Shown piece by piece: positions 26,799 to 36,578 of a DNA stretch of 64,000 nucleotides. Both the position numbers and the translations under genes were made by a program. Origin of the DNA: Paenibacillus sp. PvR098 (lineage in GTDB: Bacteria > Bacillota > Bacilli > Paenibacillales > NBRC-103111); contig NZ_JAFIBU010000001.1 of assembly GCF_017833255.1 (NCBI RefSeq), positions 1,364,001-1,428,000 of the forward strand. The letters are read 5' to 3'. The notes under the pieces were generated by a model. The model saw nothing but the letters and a program-made list of their open reading frames with translations. It did no database searches and was not told the DNA's origin. Positions within the stretch are counted from its first letter, which is position 1; the number at the start of each line of letters is the position of its first letter.

Positions 26799-29700
26799 TT
26801 AAATCATCAGAAGCTCGCGAATTTCATCCTCAGACAAGGTAGATAAACCGTCTTGGCCCGGCTCTATCACTTCATCAATCAAGTTCTTTTTTTTCTGCTG
26901 GAGCTCATACATCTTGTCTTCCACAGTCCCTTGGGTGACCAGACGGATCACTTGGACTACGTTCTTCTGCCCAATCCGATGTGCTCGGTCCGCCGCCTGT
27001 TGTTCCACTGCAGGATTCCACCAAAGATCATACAAGATCACGGTGTCCGCTCCGGTCAGGTTCAGTCCGGTGCCCCCGGCCTTTAATGATAGAAGAAATA
27101 CATCTCGCTCACCTTCGTTAAATCTATTACACAATTCAACACGTTCGGGAGCAGGGGTTTGCCCGTCCAAGTAGAAATACGGCACACCCTGATAACCAAG
27201 TTCGCGTCCGATAATGCCGAGCATTTCAGTGAATTGCGAGAAAACGAGTATCCGCTTCCCCGTGCTTCGGCACTCCTCAACCATCTCCATCAGCTGATCG
27301 AATTTGGCCGAGCTTCCTGCATAGCCCTCCACGAACAAGGCCGGGTGGCAGCACAGCTGGCGCAGTCGGGTTAAACCGGCCAATATTTTGATTCGGTTTT
27401 TGTTAAAGCCGTCCGTATTCAAATGTTTCAATGTTTCCTGCTGCAGTTTAGCCAAATAGGCCACATACAGCTTCTTCTGGTCCGGTAAAAGCCGGGAAGC
27501 TTGCAAAGACTCGATCTTCTCCGGCAACTCCTTCAATACATCAGTTTTGAGTCGGCGAAGCAGAAATGGACGGATCCGTTTGGCCACAGCTTCCCTGGTT
27601 AATTCACCAAAAGCCCTTCTGCCCGGAAAGAGTCCGGGCAACACAACATCGAAAATAGACCTGAGTTCCTCAAGTGAGTTTTCCACAGGAGTTCCTGTGA
27701 GGGCGAAGCGGTGCCGGGCCCTCAATGCCTTTACCGCTTGTGCCGTTTGCGTGTTATGGTTCTTGAATGCCTGAGCCTCATCCAAGATGAGTGTATGGAA
27801 TGATAAAGCGGCATAATGTGCAAAATCTCTGCGCAAAAGCGGGTAAGAGGTGATGATCACGTCTACCTGGGATACATCATGCAGAGCACCGCCCCGCTCC
27901 TCTCTACTGCCATCGGCAATCACTACTCGAATTTCCGGTGCGAATTTCTTAAGCTCATTGTTCCAGTTATACATGAGAGAGGAAGGCGATACGATCATGG
28001 CCGGCACTCCCACACCTCGAATTTCAGGCAGCACAGAAACCAGAAAAGCGATACTTTGGATCGTCTTGCCTAGACCCATCTCATCTGCCAAGATGCCGCC
28101 GAAACGGTAGTGGGCAAGTGTCTTCAGCCACTGGAAACCGTACTTCTGGTAATCCCGGAGTGTACGGGCGAGATCATCAGGAATCGGGAATTCCAGATGG
28201 TCCGGATTGCGCATGTTTTCCAAGAGTCGGCGAAACGATTTACCTAAACTGACGGTGTTCCCCATTTGAAGGGTATCTATCAAATGGAGTCCGTGAACCA
28301 CCGGAAGACGAAATTTTGTCCCCTTTACATCACTCTTGTGAATACCTATATCATCTAGAAAATGGATCATTTCCTGAAACTCGGAACTTTCCAGTGGTAA
28401 TAATGCTCCGCTTGGCAGCCGATGGTATCTACGTCTCTCTTCGAGTGATGTAATGAGATTACGTATCTCTAATTCGGGAATTCCTTCAATCTCAAACTGG
28501 AGTTCCAACCAATCGGTTCGTTCATCTACATCGACCCTTACCTTCGGGTGGACATGTCCAATGTGCAGTTTGGATTTTACCGCTGATGTTGCAAATACCT
28601 GTACTAGCTTCTCCAGCTGTGGAACCACATGGTACAGAAAATGGTATTCCTCATCTTCGTCAGACAAAAAATATCCACCATCCGTCTTAATGAAGGGATT
28701 TTGTTCTATAAGTTCCAGAATTTGTCGCTCCTGATCCCTGTCCCGCAAGAGTAGTCGGCCCTCGACGCCTTTTTGCCCACTTGCTTCTAATGGATTGATG
28801 ACTATATCGCCATATTGAAACTCCAATCCGGCAAGCAGCCGATCTTTCACCCGATCCAAGAATAGGTTGGCTTTTAGCGGTGTTTGCACCATTCGATCTG
28901 AAACAGCTTGGGCGATGCTGACTCTGCCCAGCTTCATCAGACCAGGGATTACCTTTTCCATAAAAGGTTCTACTTGCTCCGGCATGATGTATACTTGGTG
29001 TTTACGAGACCCATCGAATATTTGCTTTAATTCCAAAAGACGCTTGTACTGATCCGTTGTTGGTTTCAGCAGCTTCCCTTCAGTAATGACAACTCCGTAG
29101 GGCTCCATAACTGTGATTCTATCTAGACCTTGTACGTCCAATTGATAGCCTTCTGCCTGTCTCATTGATTGGTCGAACGCAAAGACGAGCGGGATTGGTT
29201 CGTCCGATATACAGATCCCATGAAATGTGCTATCACTGTGCACAAGTTTTACCGATGGAGCGTTAGTAAGCAATGAAAGAAGGTCTTCCCATGAGGCAGG
29301 GTGAATCATAAGCAACCGATCGGAATCATGTCTTTCTACTTCATTATATAAGGGTTCATTGTCAACGATTTGGATTAACAATTGAATGATCGCATCATTT
29401 TCTTTTTGAAAGCTGTGGAGCTTTGGATCGTAAGTGAATTGCTTGGAGATCACACAGGATTCTCTCTTATCTATTTGGTTGAGAAATTGCCTTACATTCT
29501 GTACGATATACAATCGTTTAGCTCCAACCTTTATTTCAATACCGAACAGGTACTTCTTATCATTGTAAGGAACCGGCTTGCAGATGAATTCCACATCCAG
29601 AATCTCCCTTGAGTCGAAGAAAGGCCGGGCACTGGTTGGACGCAGCGGTTTGTGGTCAAATAGCTCCAGCATTCTGCTCGTCAGTTCCATATCTTCCGAA

Positions 29701-30032
29701 AACTTAGAAGGTCTGGAATGGGAACCTGTCGGTGATCCATTAACAATCCCAAAATCATTCATATTCAAGAGGACGGCGGCGATATGTTTACAGTATTGGT
29801 CGTCAGGATGAAACACGGGACAGGAACATATGGCATCGAGCTCCTCCCGCGAGTAATCCACGGAAACTTGAATGATTGCCTTTTCTCCTTCGATCGTCGC
29901 CTCGTAGATTGATGTTTCGGGATCTTCCCTAGTAAAGGTTACTTTGCCAGCTTGGTAGATGGCTTCGCCATCTTCATAAGAGAATCGGCCGCACAACAAT
30001 CTAATGACCTGATCATTCAATTGAAAGCTCAT
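26799..30032 (-). CDS. SNF2-family DEAD/DEAH helicase with SWIM zinc finger
   Basis: The 1077-residue protein begins with a SWIM zinc finger near residues 70-100 (CSCPVFHPDDQYCKH), followed by a long bacterial SNF2-associated region. The SNF2 motor comes last, with DEMGLGKTIQSIAFL (Walker A), DEAQAFKN (Walker B), LTGTPVENS, and motifs V-VI LKAGGTGLNLTGADTV and QAADRAHRIGQ. Such proteins are ATP-driven translocases of double-stranded DNA whose bacterial role is poorly known. The start at 30032 is chosen because AAGGAAGG lies nine bases upstream; the open frame extends 22 codons further. Confidence 0.92.
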   Translation of the reverse strand: MSFQLNDQVIRLLCGRFSYEDGEAIYQAGKVTFTREDPETSIYEATIEGEKAIIQVSVDYSREELDAICSCPVFHPDDQYCKHIAAVLLNMNDFGIVNGSPTGSHSRPSKFSEDMELTSRMLELFDHKPLRPTSARPFFDSREILDVEFICKPVPYNDKKYLFGIEIKVGAKRLYIVQNVRQFLNQIDKRESCVISKQFTYDPKLHSFQKENDAIIQLLIQIVDNEPLYNEVERHDSDRLLMIHPASWEDLLSLLTNAPSVKLVHSDSTFHGICISDEPIPLVFAFDQSMRQAEGYQLDVQGLDRITVMEPYGVVITEGKLLKPTTDQYKRLLELKQIFDGSRKHQVYIMPEQVEPFMEKVIPGLMKLGRVSIAQAVSDRMVQTPLKANLFLDRVKDRLLAGLEFQYGDIVINPLEASGQKGVEGRLLLRDRDQERQILELIEQNPFIKTDGGYFLSDEDEEYHFLYHVVPQLEKLVQVFATSAVKSKLHIGHVHPKVRVDVDERTDWLELQFEIEGIPELEIRNLITSLEERRRYHRLPSGALLPLESSEFQEMIHFLDDIGIHKSDVKGTKFRLPVVHGLHLIDTLQMGNTVSLGKSFRRLLENMRNPDHLEFPIPDDLARTLRDYQKYGFQWLKTLAHYRFGGILADEMGLGKTIQSIAFLVSVLPEIRGVGVPAMIVSPSSLMYNWNNELKKFAPEIRVVIADGSREERGGALHDVSQVDVIITSYPLLRRDFAHYAALSFHTLILDEAQAFKNHNTQTAQAVKALRARHRFALTGTPVENSLEELRSIFDVVLPGLFPGRRAFGELTREAVAKRIRPFLLRRLKTDVLKELPEKIESLQASRLLPDQKKLYVAYLAKLQQETLKHLNTDGFNKNRIKILAGLTRLRQLCCHPALFVEGYAGSSAKFDQLMEMVEECRSTGKRILVFSQFTEMLGIIGRELGYQGVPYFYLDGQTPAPERVELCNRFNEGERDVFLLSLKAGGTGLNLTGADTVILYDLWWNPAVEQQAADRAHRIGQKNVVQVIRLVTQGTVEDKMYELQQKKKNLIDEVIEPGQDGLSTLSEDEIRELLMI

Positions 30033-30099
30033 TACTTCAATCCTTCCTTTTGAATTCACATCAGATGTCCGGAAAGGTTTATTTTCATATGTTAACATA

Positions 30100-30384
30100 A
30101 ATCCACAGAAACGCCATGCTGAAAGGCCGCCAGGCGTTATACATCGGCAGCCTTGACTCTGTTATTCTACTCTCGTTCCCTGGTAGTTAATGCAACAAAG
30201 AGCAGAACGCATTAAGCGAACTGCTCTTTATGGAAGTTGATTCAGTGAGTATATTAAAAACGGTTTTTTTCCCGCTAGCTTAATAATAAGTATTTAACAA
30301 TTGTTCCGTTAGCCTAACAAAGGAAAATCAACACTAAGCTTTAACAGAGCCTTTTACAATTGGGGCGAATACCCCACAACAGAT
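30100..30384. other. Gene-free interval with a hairpin
   Basis: No gene seen. AAAGAGCAG and CTGCTCTTT (about 30195-30232) form a nine-base stem that could end transcription in either direction. The rest is AT-rich leader before the structured repeat at 30385. Confidence 0.4.
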
Positions 30385-30555
30385 ATTTCGGCTAACTCTC
30401 TTGTATTCACGAACCGTCATCATCTTAAAGCCCAAGGGGCTCGGCGCGACCGCTCTTAGGTGATGCAGGGTTGTCCGCTAATTCCACTTCCTCGTAAATG
30501 CTCCATGCGAACCAAGGGAGCGTCAGCTGCCGCTGCGTAAATGCGGTGTTATAGG
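30385..30555 (+). repeat. Structured attC-like repeat, copy A
   Basis: Conserved blocks appear in order: TTGTATTCACGAACC, GATGCAGGGTTGTCCGCT, ACCAAGG and GCGTAAATGCGGTGTTAT. The ends pair (GTATTCACG with the GCGTAAATGC side), and inner hairpins such as CATCATCTTAA / CTTAGGTGATG and AGCCC / GGGCT give a branched fold. It is in the same orientation as copies B-E at 34986-37180 but separated from them by a chemoreceptor gene and an IS256 element. Confidence 0.75.
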
Positions 30556-30788
30556 ATGTAGCGACACAATCATACCCAAAAACAAACGGCAGGCCGTACC
30601 CAAGTGGTTTAGCTGCCGTTTTGGTAGTTAACTATTTTGCGAAGCTCCTTTGGGTGCCACAACGTTTGCAATGACGTTCCTCCGGCGGTAAAGCCGTTCT
30701 CACTGAATTTACTGATGTCGCCGCGCCGTTAGACCTCTAGTTCGCAATTCGGCTATGCATTCCCACAGCTAAAAGTCGATTCTTAACG
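30556..30788. other. Gene-free interval, possible coding remnant
   Basis: No complete gene. The minus strand reads TALPPEERHCKRCGT, a zinc-finger-like sequence with CxxC, ending in TAG near 30630. It is too short to assign. A stem ACGGCAG / CTGCCGT lies near 30585-30625. Confidence 0.3.
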
Positions 30789-31250
30789 TTAAACGTGGGC
30801 GTCAGGAGCCTTGTCCGCTACAAGATTCAAGACGATGTTATGCTCAAGAAGCGCCTTTAGCCCGCAGAGTACCATCGTGTATCCTCCCATTGCGTCAATG
30901 GCTTGATTTACGATATCATCTCCATTTCCTGTAAACCCTGAGTTTGTAATCGTGACAAAGGTCTCGTTATCTGTTCGAGGAGTAAATATCCACTCGACCC
31001 TGGTACTGTCCGACGATTCGATCTGAATTCGCTTGTTTTGCTCGATTTCTTTTACATGAACGTCATCAGAAACGCCGTACATCTCCCAATCCCACCGGAC
31101 ATGCCTTCCCGCTTCTAATCTTCCGCTGCTTTTGGTGAACCAGAATTTTGTAGTAATTGCCGGGTCGATAAAAGCTTCAAACACTTCTTCAACTGATCTG
31201 TGAATAAGCATTTCTGCTTTTACAACTGGTATATGATTAAGGGTTGCCAT
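30789..31250 (-). CDS. SRPBCC (AHSA1-like) protein
   Basis: The 153 residues show the AHSA1 helix-grip fold: EMLIHRSVEEVFEAFIDPAITTKFWF at the start, VRWDWEMYGV in the sheet and a long final helix around MVLCGLKALLEHN. The N-terminal methionine at 31250 is chosen because GGAG lies eight bases upstream. The ligand is unknown. It is unrelated in sequence detail to the other two SRPBCC genes of the window, so it is not a recent duplicate. Confidence 0.85.
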   Translation of the reverse strand: MATLNHIPVVKAEMLIHRSVEEVFEAFIDPAITTKFWFTKSSGRLEAGRHVRWDWEMYGVSDDVHVKEIEQNKRIQIESSDSTRVEWIFTPRTDNETFVTITNSGFTGNGDDIVNQAIDAMGGYTMVLCGLKALLEHNIVLNLVADKAPDAHV

Positions 31251-31650
31251 CTTGATTACTCCTTTCATCGTTCAAGGTTCCTTAAATCATAGATATACAT
31301 ATACTATGATTTCTTATTATTTGCTCATTTATGACCTCGGATATACCAAACTAACTTATTCAACACCATTTTTTAAAAATCCATGTTCCACCTTATGTTA
31401 AAACAAGCGCATCTTCCTAATTTAACCACATTCCCTGAAGTTATCTCCATAATGAAGACGCATATTGAATTTGCTTTAAAGATGAATAGGATTGACCTGC
31501 ATTGCCCCTTTTTTTCGTTAAGCACTAAATGTTGCGGTTTCGCGAACAAATAATTGCGGCCTCTCGCAAAAACTTTTCGTTGCGCAACTTAGATCGTATT
31601 ATTATACTTGGTTTTGTTTTCAAATAAGAAATGAGAGGGAAAATCATTCA
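31251..31650. other. Divergent promoter region, no gene
   Basis: About 400 bases separate the divergent SRPBCC and chemoreceptor genes. No open frame with a ribosome-binding site was seen. AT-rich sequence with TATTATTATACT near 31598 may include the chemoreceptor promoter. Confidence 0.35.
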
Positions 31651-33219
31651 ATGAATAAGATCAGAGGGAAAATTTTGCTCGGCTTCGCGATCGTGTTGGC
31701 CGTTTTTATTGGCATGTCAGCAGTTACGCTTTCAAACGTAGGGAATATGAATCAACTCACGAACCAATTGACATCAGTAGATTCTGTGCAATTGGAACAT
31801 ATGCAAACGATGCGTTTCAACATGGCGGAGCGCTTGGCCGTTACGCGTGGTTATTTGCTGTACGGCGATGCAACGCTGAAAGACAAATTTTATGACTACA
31901 CAAAGCAGAGCCAGGACTTAGAAGGTAAAATATTAGCTCTTATGGCCGGAAATGATAAAGAACACATTGTAAAAGAAGTGGTGGACAAAAGCATAGCATG
32001 GGGAAATGCCGTTGACCGGGATGTTATCCAAGTGTATGAAAAGGGCGACAGGGAAAAAGCCCTTGAAGCAATGGCTCAAAACCGAAAAACGGCTGAGGAT
32101 ATTATGGGAACTTTGCAAGAACTGGTTATGTCCATTCAAGAAATTGCCACAGAATCGGGACAACAAGCTGTAAAAAAAGGCGAATCGCTAAATGTGATTG
32201 TCCTGATTAGCAGTGGTGCCGTCATTATAATCGGTATTCTGATTGCGCTGTTTTTGTCCAAGATGATCGTAAGGCCTATCCTAATTGTAACCGAAAAATT
32301 AAATGAATTCGCCAGCAACGGTGGGGATCTTACCAATCGAATCCATGTTGCGAGTAAAGACGAGATTGGAGACCTGGCTCAATCGTTCAATGCATTAATA
32401 GAAAGCTTTAGGCAAATGATTGAAAACATTAGCGACAATGCAAGCCAAGTCGCCGCAGCTTCTCAGCAAATTTCGGCTAGCAGCGAAGAGATAGCTAGCG
32501 GCACTACAAGTCAGGCCAATGACGTTCAAACCATGAGTGAACTTTTCAAGGAATTATCTGCAGCCATCAATTTGGTAGCCATCAGTGCTGAGCAGGCAGC
32601 AGAACTTTCTAGTAATACGTTAGCTATTGCAAACGACGGGGGTACAGTGATTCGTTCGTCTATTGACGGTATGAACCAGGTCAACCAACAAATGTCCAAG
32701 CTCGAAGAAGACTCGAACAAAATTGGTGAAATTATCGAAGTGATTGACGATATCTCTGAACAGACCAACCTTCTGGCATTGAACGCTGCTATCGAAGCCG
32801 CACGTGCCGGAGAGCAGGGAAGGGGCTTTGCGGTGGTCGCGGATGAAGTTAGAAAGCTTGCCGAGCGCAGCGGTGAAGCTACCAAGCAGATAACTGGAAT
32901 TATTAAAGGCATGCAGGAAAATACAAAGCAGAGCGTAATAGCTGTCGGGGAAGGTGTTTTCACCTCGCAACAAACCGGTACGGCTTTTGAGAAAATCATT
33001 GCCGTGGTAAATGACTCTGCACAAAAGGTAACGGAAATCGCCGCCGCAAGTGAACAGCAGGCAGCGCAATCCTCGGAAGTACTTGTTTCAATCGAAAATA
33101 TTTCCGCAGCTACAGAAGAAGCGGCGGCTAGTAGCCAGGAAACAGCGGCTACAGCTCAGTCCCTCGCCAAACTTGCAGAAGATTTGAATCATATGGTATC
33201 CAATTTTAAAGTTAAGTGA
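31651..33219 (+). CDS. Methyl-accepting chemotaxis protein
   Basis: The 522 residues show a full transmembrane chemoreceptor. Membrane helix 1 is at about 8-28, followed by a four-helix-bundle sensor outside the membrane (about 30-180) and helix 2 at about 183-205. Then come a HAMP linker and the long cytoplasmic coiled coil, with the tip [37 protein letters not shown]. It would control CheA in response to an external signal. No other che genes are adjacent. AGAGGG precedes the ATG. Confidence 0.93.
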   Translation: MNKIRGKILLGFAIVLAVFIGMSAVTLSNVGNMNQLTNQLTSVDSVQLEHMQTMRFNMAERLAVTRGYLLYGDATLKDKFYDYTKQSQDLEGKILALMAGNDKEHIVKEVVDKSIAWGNAVDRDVIQVYEKGDREKALEAMAQNRKTAEDIMGTLQELVMSIQEIATESGQQAVKKGESLNVIVLISSGAVIIIGILIALFLSKMIVRPILIVTEKLNEFASNGGDLTNRIHVASKDEIGDLAQSFNALIESFRQMIENISDNASQVAAASQQISASSEEIASGTTSQANDVQTMSELFKELSAAINLVAISAEQAAELSSNTLAIANDGGTVIRSSIDGMNQVNQQMSKLEEDSNKIGEIIEVIDDISEQTNLLALNAAIEAARAGEQGRGFAVVADEVRKLAERSGEATKQITGIIKGMQENTKQSVIAVGEGVFTSQQTGTAFEKIIAVVNDSAQKVTEIAAASEQQAAQSSEVLVSIENISAATEEAAASSQETAATAQSLAKLAEDLNHMVSNFKVK

Positions 33220-33709
33220 AAAAGCTCGTTCCGGTCATCATTCTTCGAAACTTATTTAGCCTTCCGGAACAGAAACAATCCAACTCTACTCGAATCGTGG
33301 TCGTGAATCATTAGGATGATACTGTTGGTATATCGAGTTAGTAAAGTCGCCAACCTCCTCTGATATTCATCCTCCGCCGGACGTGTCGGTGGGATAGACG
33401 GTAACTTTTTTGTCGGTATTCCTTTACAGAAGAGGATCTGGTCGGCATTTTATAACTTGATGAAGTGCTGCTTCATGCAGGGCAACGACGGCGTTTTTTA
33501 CCTTTTCCGTCTACGGGCAGCCTGGATGAAATTGGCACACAAATAGTAAACGACAAACAAGCTTGGCACGTTACGACAAGCTTGTTTGTGCATTAAACCG
33601 CCCGTTATTTAAACAAGACTTATGAAAAATAGATGTTCATAACTCTTTCAAGCAATTTAATTACTTTGCTTTCTTTCAATTTATATAAATCCTCTATTGT
33701 TTCGTTTGG
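33220..33709. other. Gene-free interval with a long inverted repeat
   Basis: No convincing gene. At 33553-33589 ACAAACAAGCTTG and CAAGCTTGTTTGT form a perfect 13-base stem around 11 bases without a clear T-tract. Short protein-like stretches (near 33420-33540) could be gene debris but contain stops. Confidence 0.4.
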
Positions 33710-34945
33710 GTCTGTCAATAATTTTGTGTAAACTCATTTAGATGGTGTTCCCCCGGTGGGGGAAATCACCCCTTTAACGTAAATGTTGCCCTACCCGATC
33801 CGGAAAGAATACAGACAGCTGGAGCAGCATTTGTCCCCAGTTCTGTACGCGTCCCGTCCATTTGCGGACGACGTCCATCGTTGAGAGATACAGCATCTTG
33901 AGAAGGGCTTCATCGGAAGGAAAGATACTTTTTCCTTTCGTCACTTTGCGAAGCTGACGGTGGTAGCTCTCGATGATGTTCGTCGTGTAGATGAGTTTAC
34001 GAATCTCAGGCGGGTACTTAAAGAAGGTCGCCAGCTCATCCCAATGATTACGCCAGGAACGGATAATGAGCGGATACTTCGTTCCCCAGATTTCCTCGAA
34101 CCGATCGAGCTCAGCTAAGCTGCTTCTTCCGTTGTTGCCTTGTAAATGGGCTTCAGGTCGGCCGTTACTTTCTTGAGATCTTTGTAGGAGACATATCGAG
34201 TCGAATTGCGAATCTGATGGATGATACACTTCTGAATTTCCGTCTGTGGGTAGCAGGCGGAAATGGCCTGAGAGAAGCCTGTTAGGTTGTTGACACAGGT
34301 GATGAGGATATCTTGAACACCGCGGTTTTTCAGCTCATTCAGCACACTAAGCCAGAATTTGGCGGACTCATTCTCGCCAATCCACATGCCTAGGACATCC
34401 TTGTTTCCATCCAAATCGATCCCAATCACCATGTACGCAGCTTTGTTCACAATAGCCCCGTCTTGCTTCACTTTAAAGTGAATGGCATCCAAAAATACGA
34501 CCGAGTATACGCCCTGCAACGGCCGACTCTGCCACTCTTTAATGAGGGGGACAATCTTGTTGGTCACATTCGACTGATGCTTCTTCACGACCAAGGGTTC
34601 AAACTCCCCCTGACGGTCACGAGGAATGATAATCTCCTGATCTCCATATTCACTGGTAACCGTTTTACGACTCTTTCCGTTACGGCTATTCGTGGTCTAT
34701 TTACTCTTCACATCGTGCTTGTCGTAACCTAAATGCGTATCCATTTCCGCTTCCAGCATTTCTTGAATCGTCTCGGCAAACAGATCCTTCAAGGCATTCT
34801 GCTCATCTTGTGCCGTTACCAGTTTATTCTCTCTGATAACTGGCGCAGTTGTTCCTTTGTCCATAAACCCATGTGTAATCCCCAACCTTTCTATTACCTT
34901 TATTTTAATAGAATTAGGAGTTTACACAAAGTATTTTACAGACTC
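33710..34945 (-). mobile_element. IS256-family insertion sequence, decayed
   Basis: Terminal inverted repeats are visible. GTCTGTCAATAATTTTGTGT at the left end (33710) matches, with differences, the reverse complement of the right end (34918-34945, containing TTTACACAAAGTATTTTACA). Total length of about 1.24 kb is normal for the family. No 8-9-base target duplication was found at the edges. It lies immediately before repeat copy B. Confidence 0.8.
33774..34885 (-). pseudogene. IS256-family transposase (MULE-type), interrupted
   Basis: Three pieces make up the usual Transposase_mut protein: N-terminal KDLFAETIQEMLEAEMDTHLGYDKHD, the catalytic core VVFLDAIHFKVKQDGAIVNKAAYMVIGID and the C-terminal YTTNIIESYHRQLRKVTKGK. 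A stop after HDVKSK (34697) and a frameshift with a stop near 34115 separate them. The catalytic aspartates are still visible, but no full-length enzyme can be made. Confidence 0.85.
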
Positions 34946-34985
34946 TTGAGATTCAATCATTATCTCATCCTTTCAATTGCAATGA

Positions 34986-35154
34986 TTTCACATAACGTTC
35001 TTGTATTCACGAACCCGAGAACCTTAGGGCAGCTATAGCTGCCGGCCGCGACGCGGTTAGGTTCGCAGGGTTGTCTGCCTGATTCCACTTCCCGAAGTGC
35101 CTCGGGCAGACCAAGGACCATCAGGTCCGCAGCGTGAATATGGTGTTATCTGAT
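34986..35154 (+). repeat. Structured attC-like repeat, copy B
   Basis: Outer blocks CATAACGTTCTTGTATTCAC and GCGTGAATATGGTGTTATCT can pair. Inside are hairpins GGCAGC-TATA-GCTGCC, GAACCTTA / TTAGGTTC, GTCTGCC / GGGCAGAC and GGACC-ATCA-GGTCC. The central CGCAGGGTTGTCTGCCTG and CCAAGG blocks are shared with the other copies. It marks the left end of the toxin-antitoxin/membrane-protein array. Confidence 0.8.
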
Positions 35155-35265
35155 GCCGGTGCCTTCTTGAAATACCTACAAAAACTTTATTCCGTCTTCA
35201 TTCTTTAGTTATGTCTTAAAAATTTTATAATGGTTATAATTAGATTCTGAAGGGAGTTGTTCCTA

Positions 35266-35499
35266 ATGGCAATTAGCAAAGATCGAATTAATGACCTCAT
35301 TAATCGCTTATCTGACAAGGATCTTGAGTTGGTTACTGATTTAATGGAACGTCTTACTCAACACAATAAAAGAGAAATTCCGATTGATGATGAACCTACT
35401 ACTCAAGATGACCTAAATGCCATTAAAGCCGCTCATGAAGCTTTAAAAAAAGGAGAACTAATAAACCTTAAGGATATTGAACATGAATTACGAAGTTAA
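35266..35499 (+). CDS. Antitoxin of a RelBE/ParDE-type pair (first)
   Basis: The 77-residue acidic protein has an N-terminal helical part (DRINDLINRLSDKDLELVTDLMERL) and a C-terminal tail (DDLNAIKAAHEALKKGELINLKDIEHEL) like small Bacillus antitoxins. It precedes and overlaps a RelE-like toxin gene by 17 bases, the usual order for such pairs. GGGAG lies nine bases before the ATG at 35266. It normally binds and neutralises the toxin and represses the operon. The paired toxin is frameshifted here. Confidence 0.75.
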   Translation: MAISKDRINDLINRLSDKDLELVTDLMERLTQHNKREIPIDDEPTTQDDLNAIKAAHEALKKGELINLKDIEHELRS

Positions 35500-35748
35500 A
35501 TTCTATAAAGATGCCCTTAAAAGTATCCAAAAGCTTGACAAACCAATCCGAAACAGAATCCTAGATCATATTAAAATACTGTCTGAAAATCCAAGAAACT
35601 CGAATTAGATATTAAGAAAATGCAAGGAACAGATAATCAGTTTCGCCTTCGGGTTGGTTCTTACCGTGTTGTATATTCATTGTTTAATGATTTAGTAGTT
35701 ATTGTGATTATTAAAGTCGGTTCGCGTGGAGATGTATATAAGTCTTAG
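35483..35748 (+). pseudogene. RelE/ParE-type toxin, frameshifted
   Basis: The sequence begins MNYEVKFYKDALKSIQKLDKPIRNRILDHI and stops at TAG 35606-35608. One missing base just before shifts to a second frame that finishes the RelE fold (FRLRVGSYRVVYSLFNDLVVIVIIKVGSRGDVYK). The restored length of 88 residues equals that of the intact toxin at 37274. The pair therefore probably has a dead toxin and a surviving antitoxin. Confidence 0.8.
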
Positions 35749-35781
35749 GGACACTTGTGACAGCAAGTGTCTTTATTTTTT
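35749..35781 (+). terminator. Terminator behind the first toxin-antitoxin pair
   Basis: GACACTTG and CAAGTGTC form an eight-base stem with a six-base loop, followed by TTTATTTTTT, directly after the toxin stop. Confidence 0.85.
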
Positions 35782-35796
35782 ATATCTTTGCACCGG

Positions 35797-36004
35797 TTTC
35801 AGATAACGTCTCTTGCATTCACGAACCCTCACCACCTTAACTCGTGAGGCTTAGATAGCTCTTATCTTAGCCTCACGGGTTTCCGGCCGCGATGCGGTTA
35901 GGTCGTGCAGGGTTGTCCGCTGAATTTGCTTCCTCGAAAATGCCTCCTGCGGACCAAGGGACGGCGTCAGCCGGCCCGATGCGTGAATGCGGTGTTATCT
36001 GAAG
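35797..36004 (+). repeat. Structured attC-like repeat, copy C
   Basis: This is the longest copy (about 208 bases). TTCAGATAAC at the left and GTTATCTGAA at the right are perfect 10-base inverted ends, followed inward by GCATTCACG / GCGTGAATGC. The inner arm is extended by CGTGAGGCTTAG / CTTAGCCTCACG. The central blocks GTGCAGGGTTGTCCGCTG and CCAAGG are conserved. Confidence 0.8.
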
Positions 36005-36021
36005 TAATCGTCTTCATCGAA

Positions 36022-36381
36022 TCAACTTTCTGATTTTCTCTTCTTTCCTGGCCACTTTTCTTCGGTTATTAGGAGAATTAAATATACCGCTAAAAGAATC
36101 ATCGTCATGAATATAGATTGATCAAACGCTGCTTTAAATAATTCATGTGACCACCCATCTTCACCGATGATTAAATAAGCTAAGCTATTTGTAATTCCAA
36201 TTCCGTCATTTAAAACAGGATTTTGATTTTGGAATATATTCTCCAACAGGCAAATGTTTGCTAAAACGTTAAGAATGATCAACATTAATACCGCCCGTGA
36301 AAAGGGATGAGATAATCTGCTGTATTTGAAAAGTAATCCAATAATTACAGTAACAACAATTGAACCAATATAAAATGTCAT
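36022..36381 (-). CDS. Small membrane protein of unknown function (array gene 2)
   Basis: The 119 residues have three to four hydrophobic segments (about 1-18, 28-45 and 85-108) and a basic tail PGKKRKSES. The gene lies between repeat copies C and D on the strand opposite to the repeats. Its ribosome-binding site is AAACGGGAG. No family was recognised. Confidence 0.6.
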   Translation of the reverse strand: MTFYIGSIVVTVIIGLLFKYSRLSHPFSRAVLMLIILNVLANICLLENIFQNQNPVLNDGIGITNSLAYLIIGEDGWSHELFKAAFDQSIFMTMILLAVYLILLITEEKWPGKKRKSES

Positions 36382-36425
36382 TATTTCTCTCCCGTTTTCA
36401 GTATATTCTCTCCGAATTTTAATTT

Positions 36426-36563
36426 CTTCAGATAAAGTCTCTCACATTCACGTACCCTATTGGGTTACTGCTTCCTTGCTATTGAACCCGCTCCAATCCA
36501 CTTCCTTTCGGCGAACCAAGGATTGGCCTCAGCCGATCCGCAGGGTGAATGTGGTGTTAAATC
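36426..36563 (+). repeat. Structured attC-like repeat, copy D
   Basis: This is the shortest copy (about 138 bases). TTCAGATAAAGTCTCTCACATTCACG is at the left and GGGTGAATGTGGTGTTAAAT at the right. Internal hairpins TACCCTATTGGGTT and CAATCC...GGATTG are kept, and the CCAAGGATTGG block matches the shared CCAAGG. Its right end GTTAAAT is the only one that fits the classical attC core GTTRRRY. Confidence 0.75.
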
Positions 36564-36578
36564 GACTTCTTTGAAATT

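Noticed and set aside
33420-33600. Protein-like stretch with segments such as EEDLVGIL and STGSLDEIGTQIV
   Set aside because: Contains an internal stop, no start and no recognised family; could be debris but is too weak to list as a gene.
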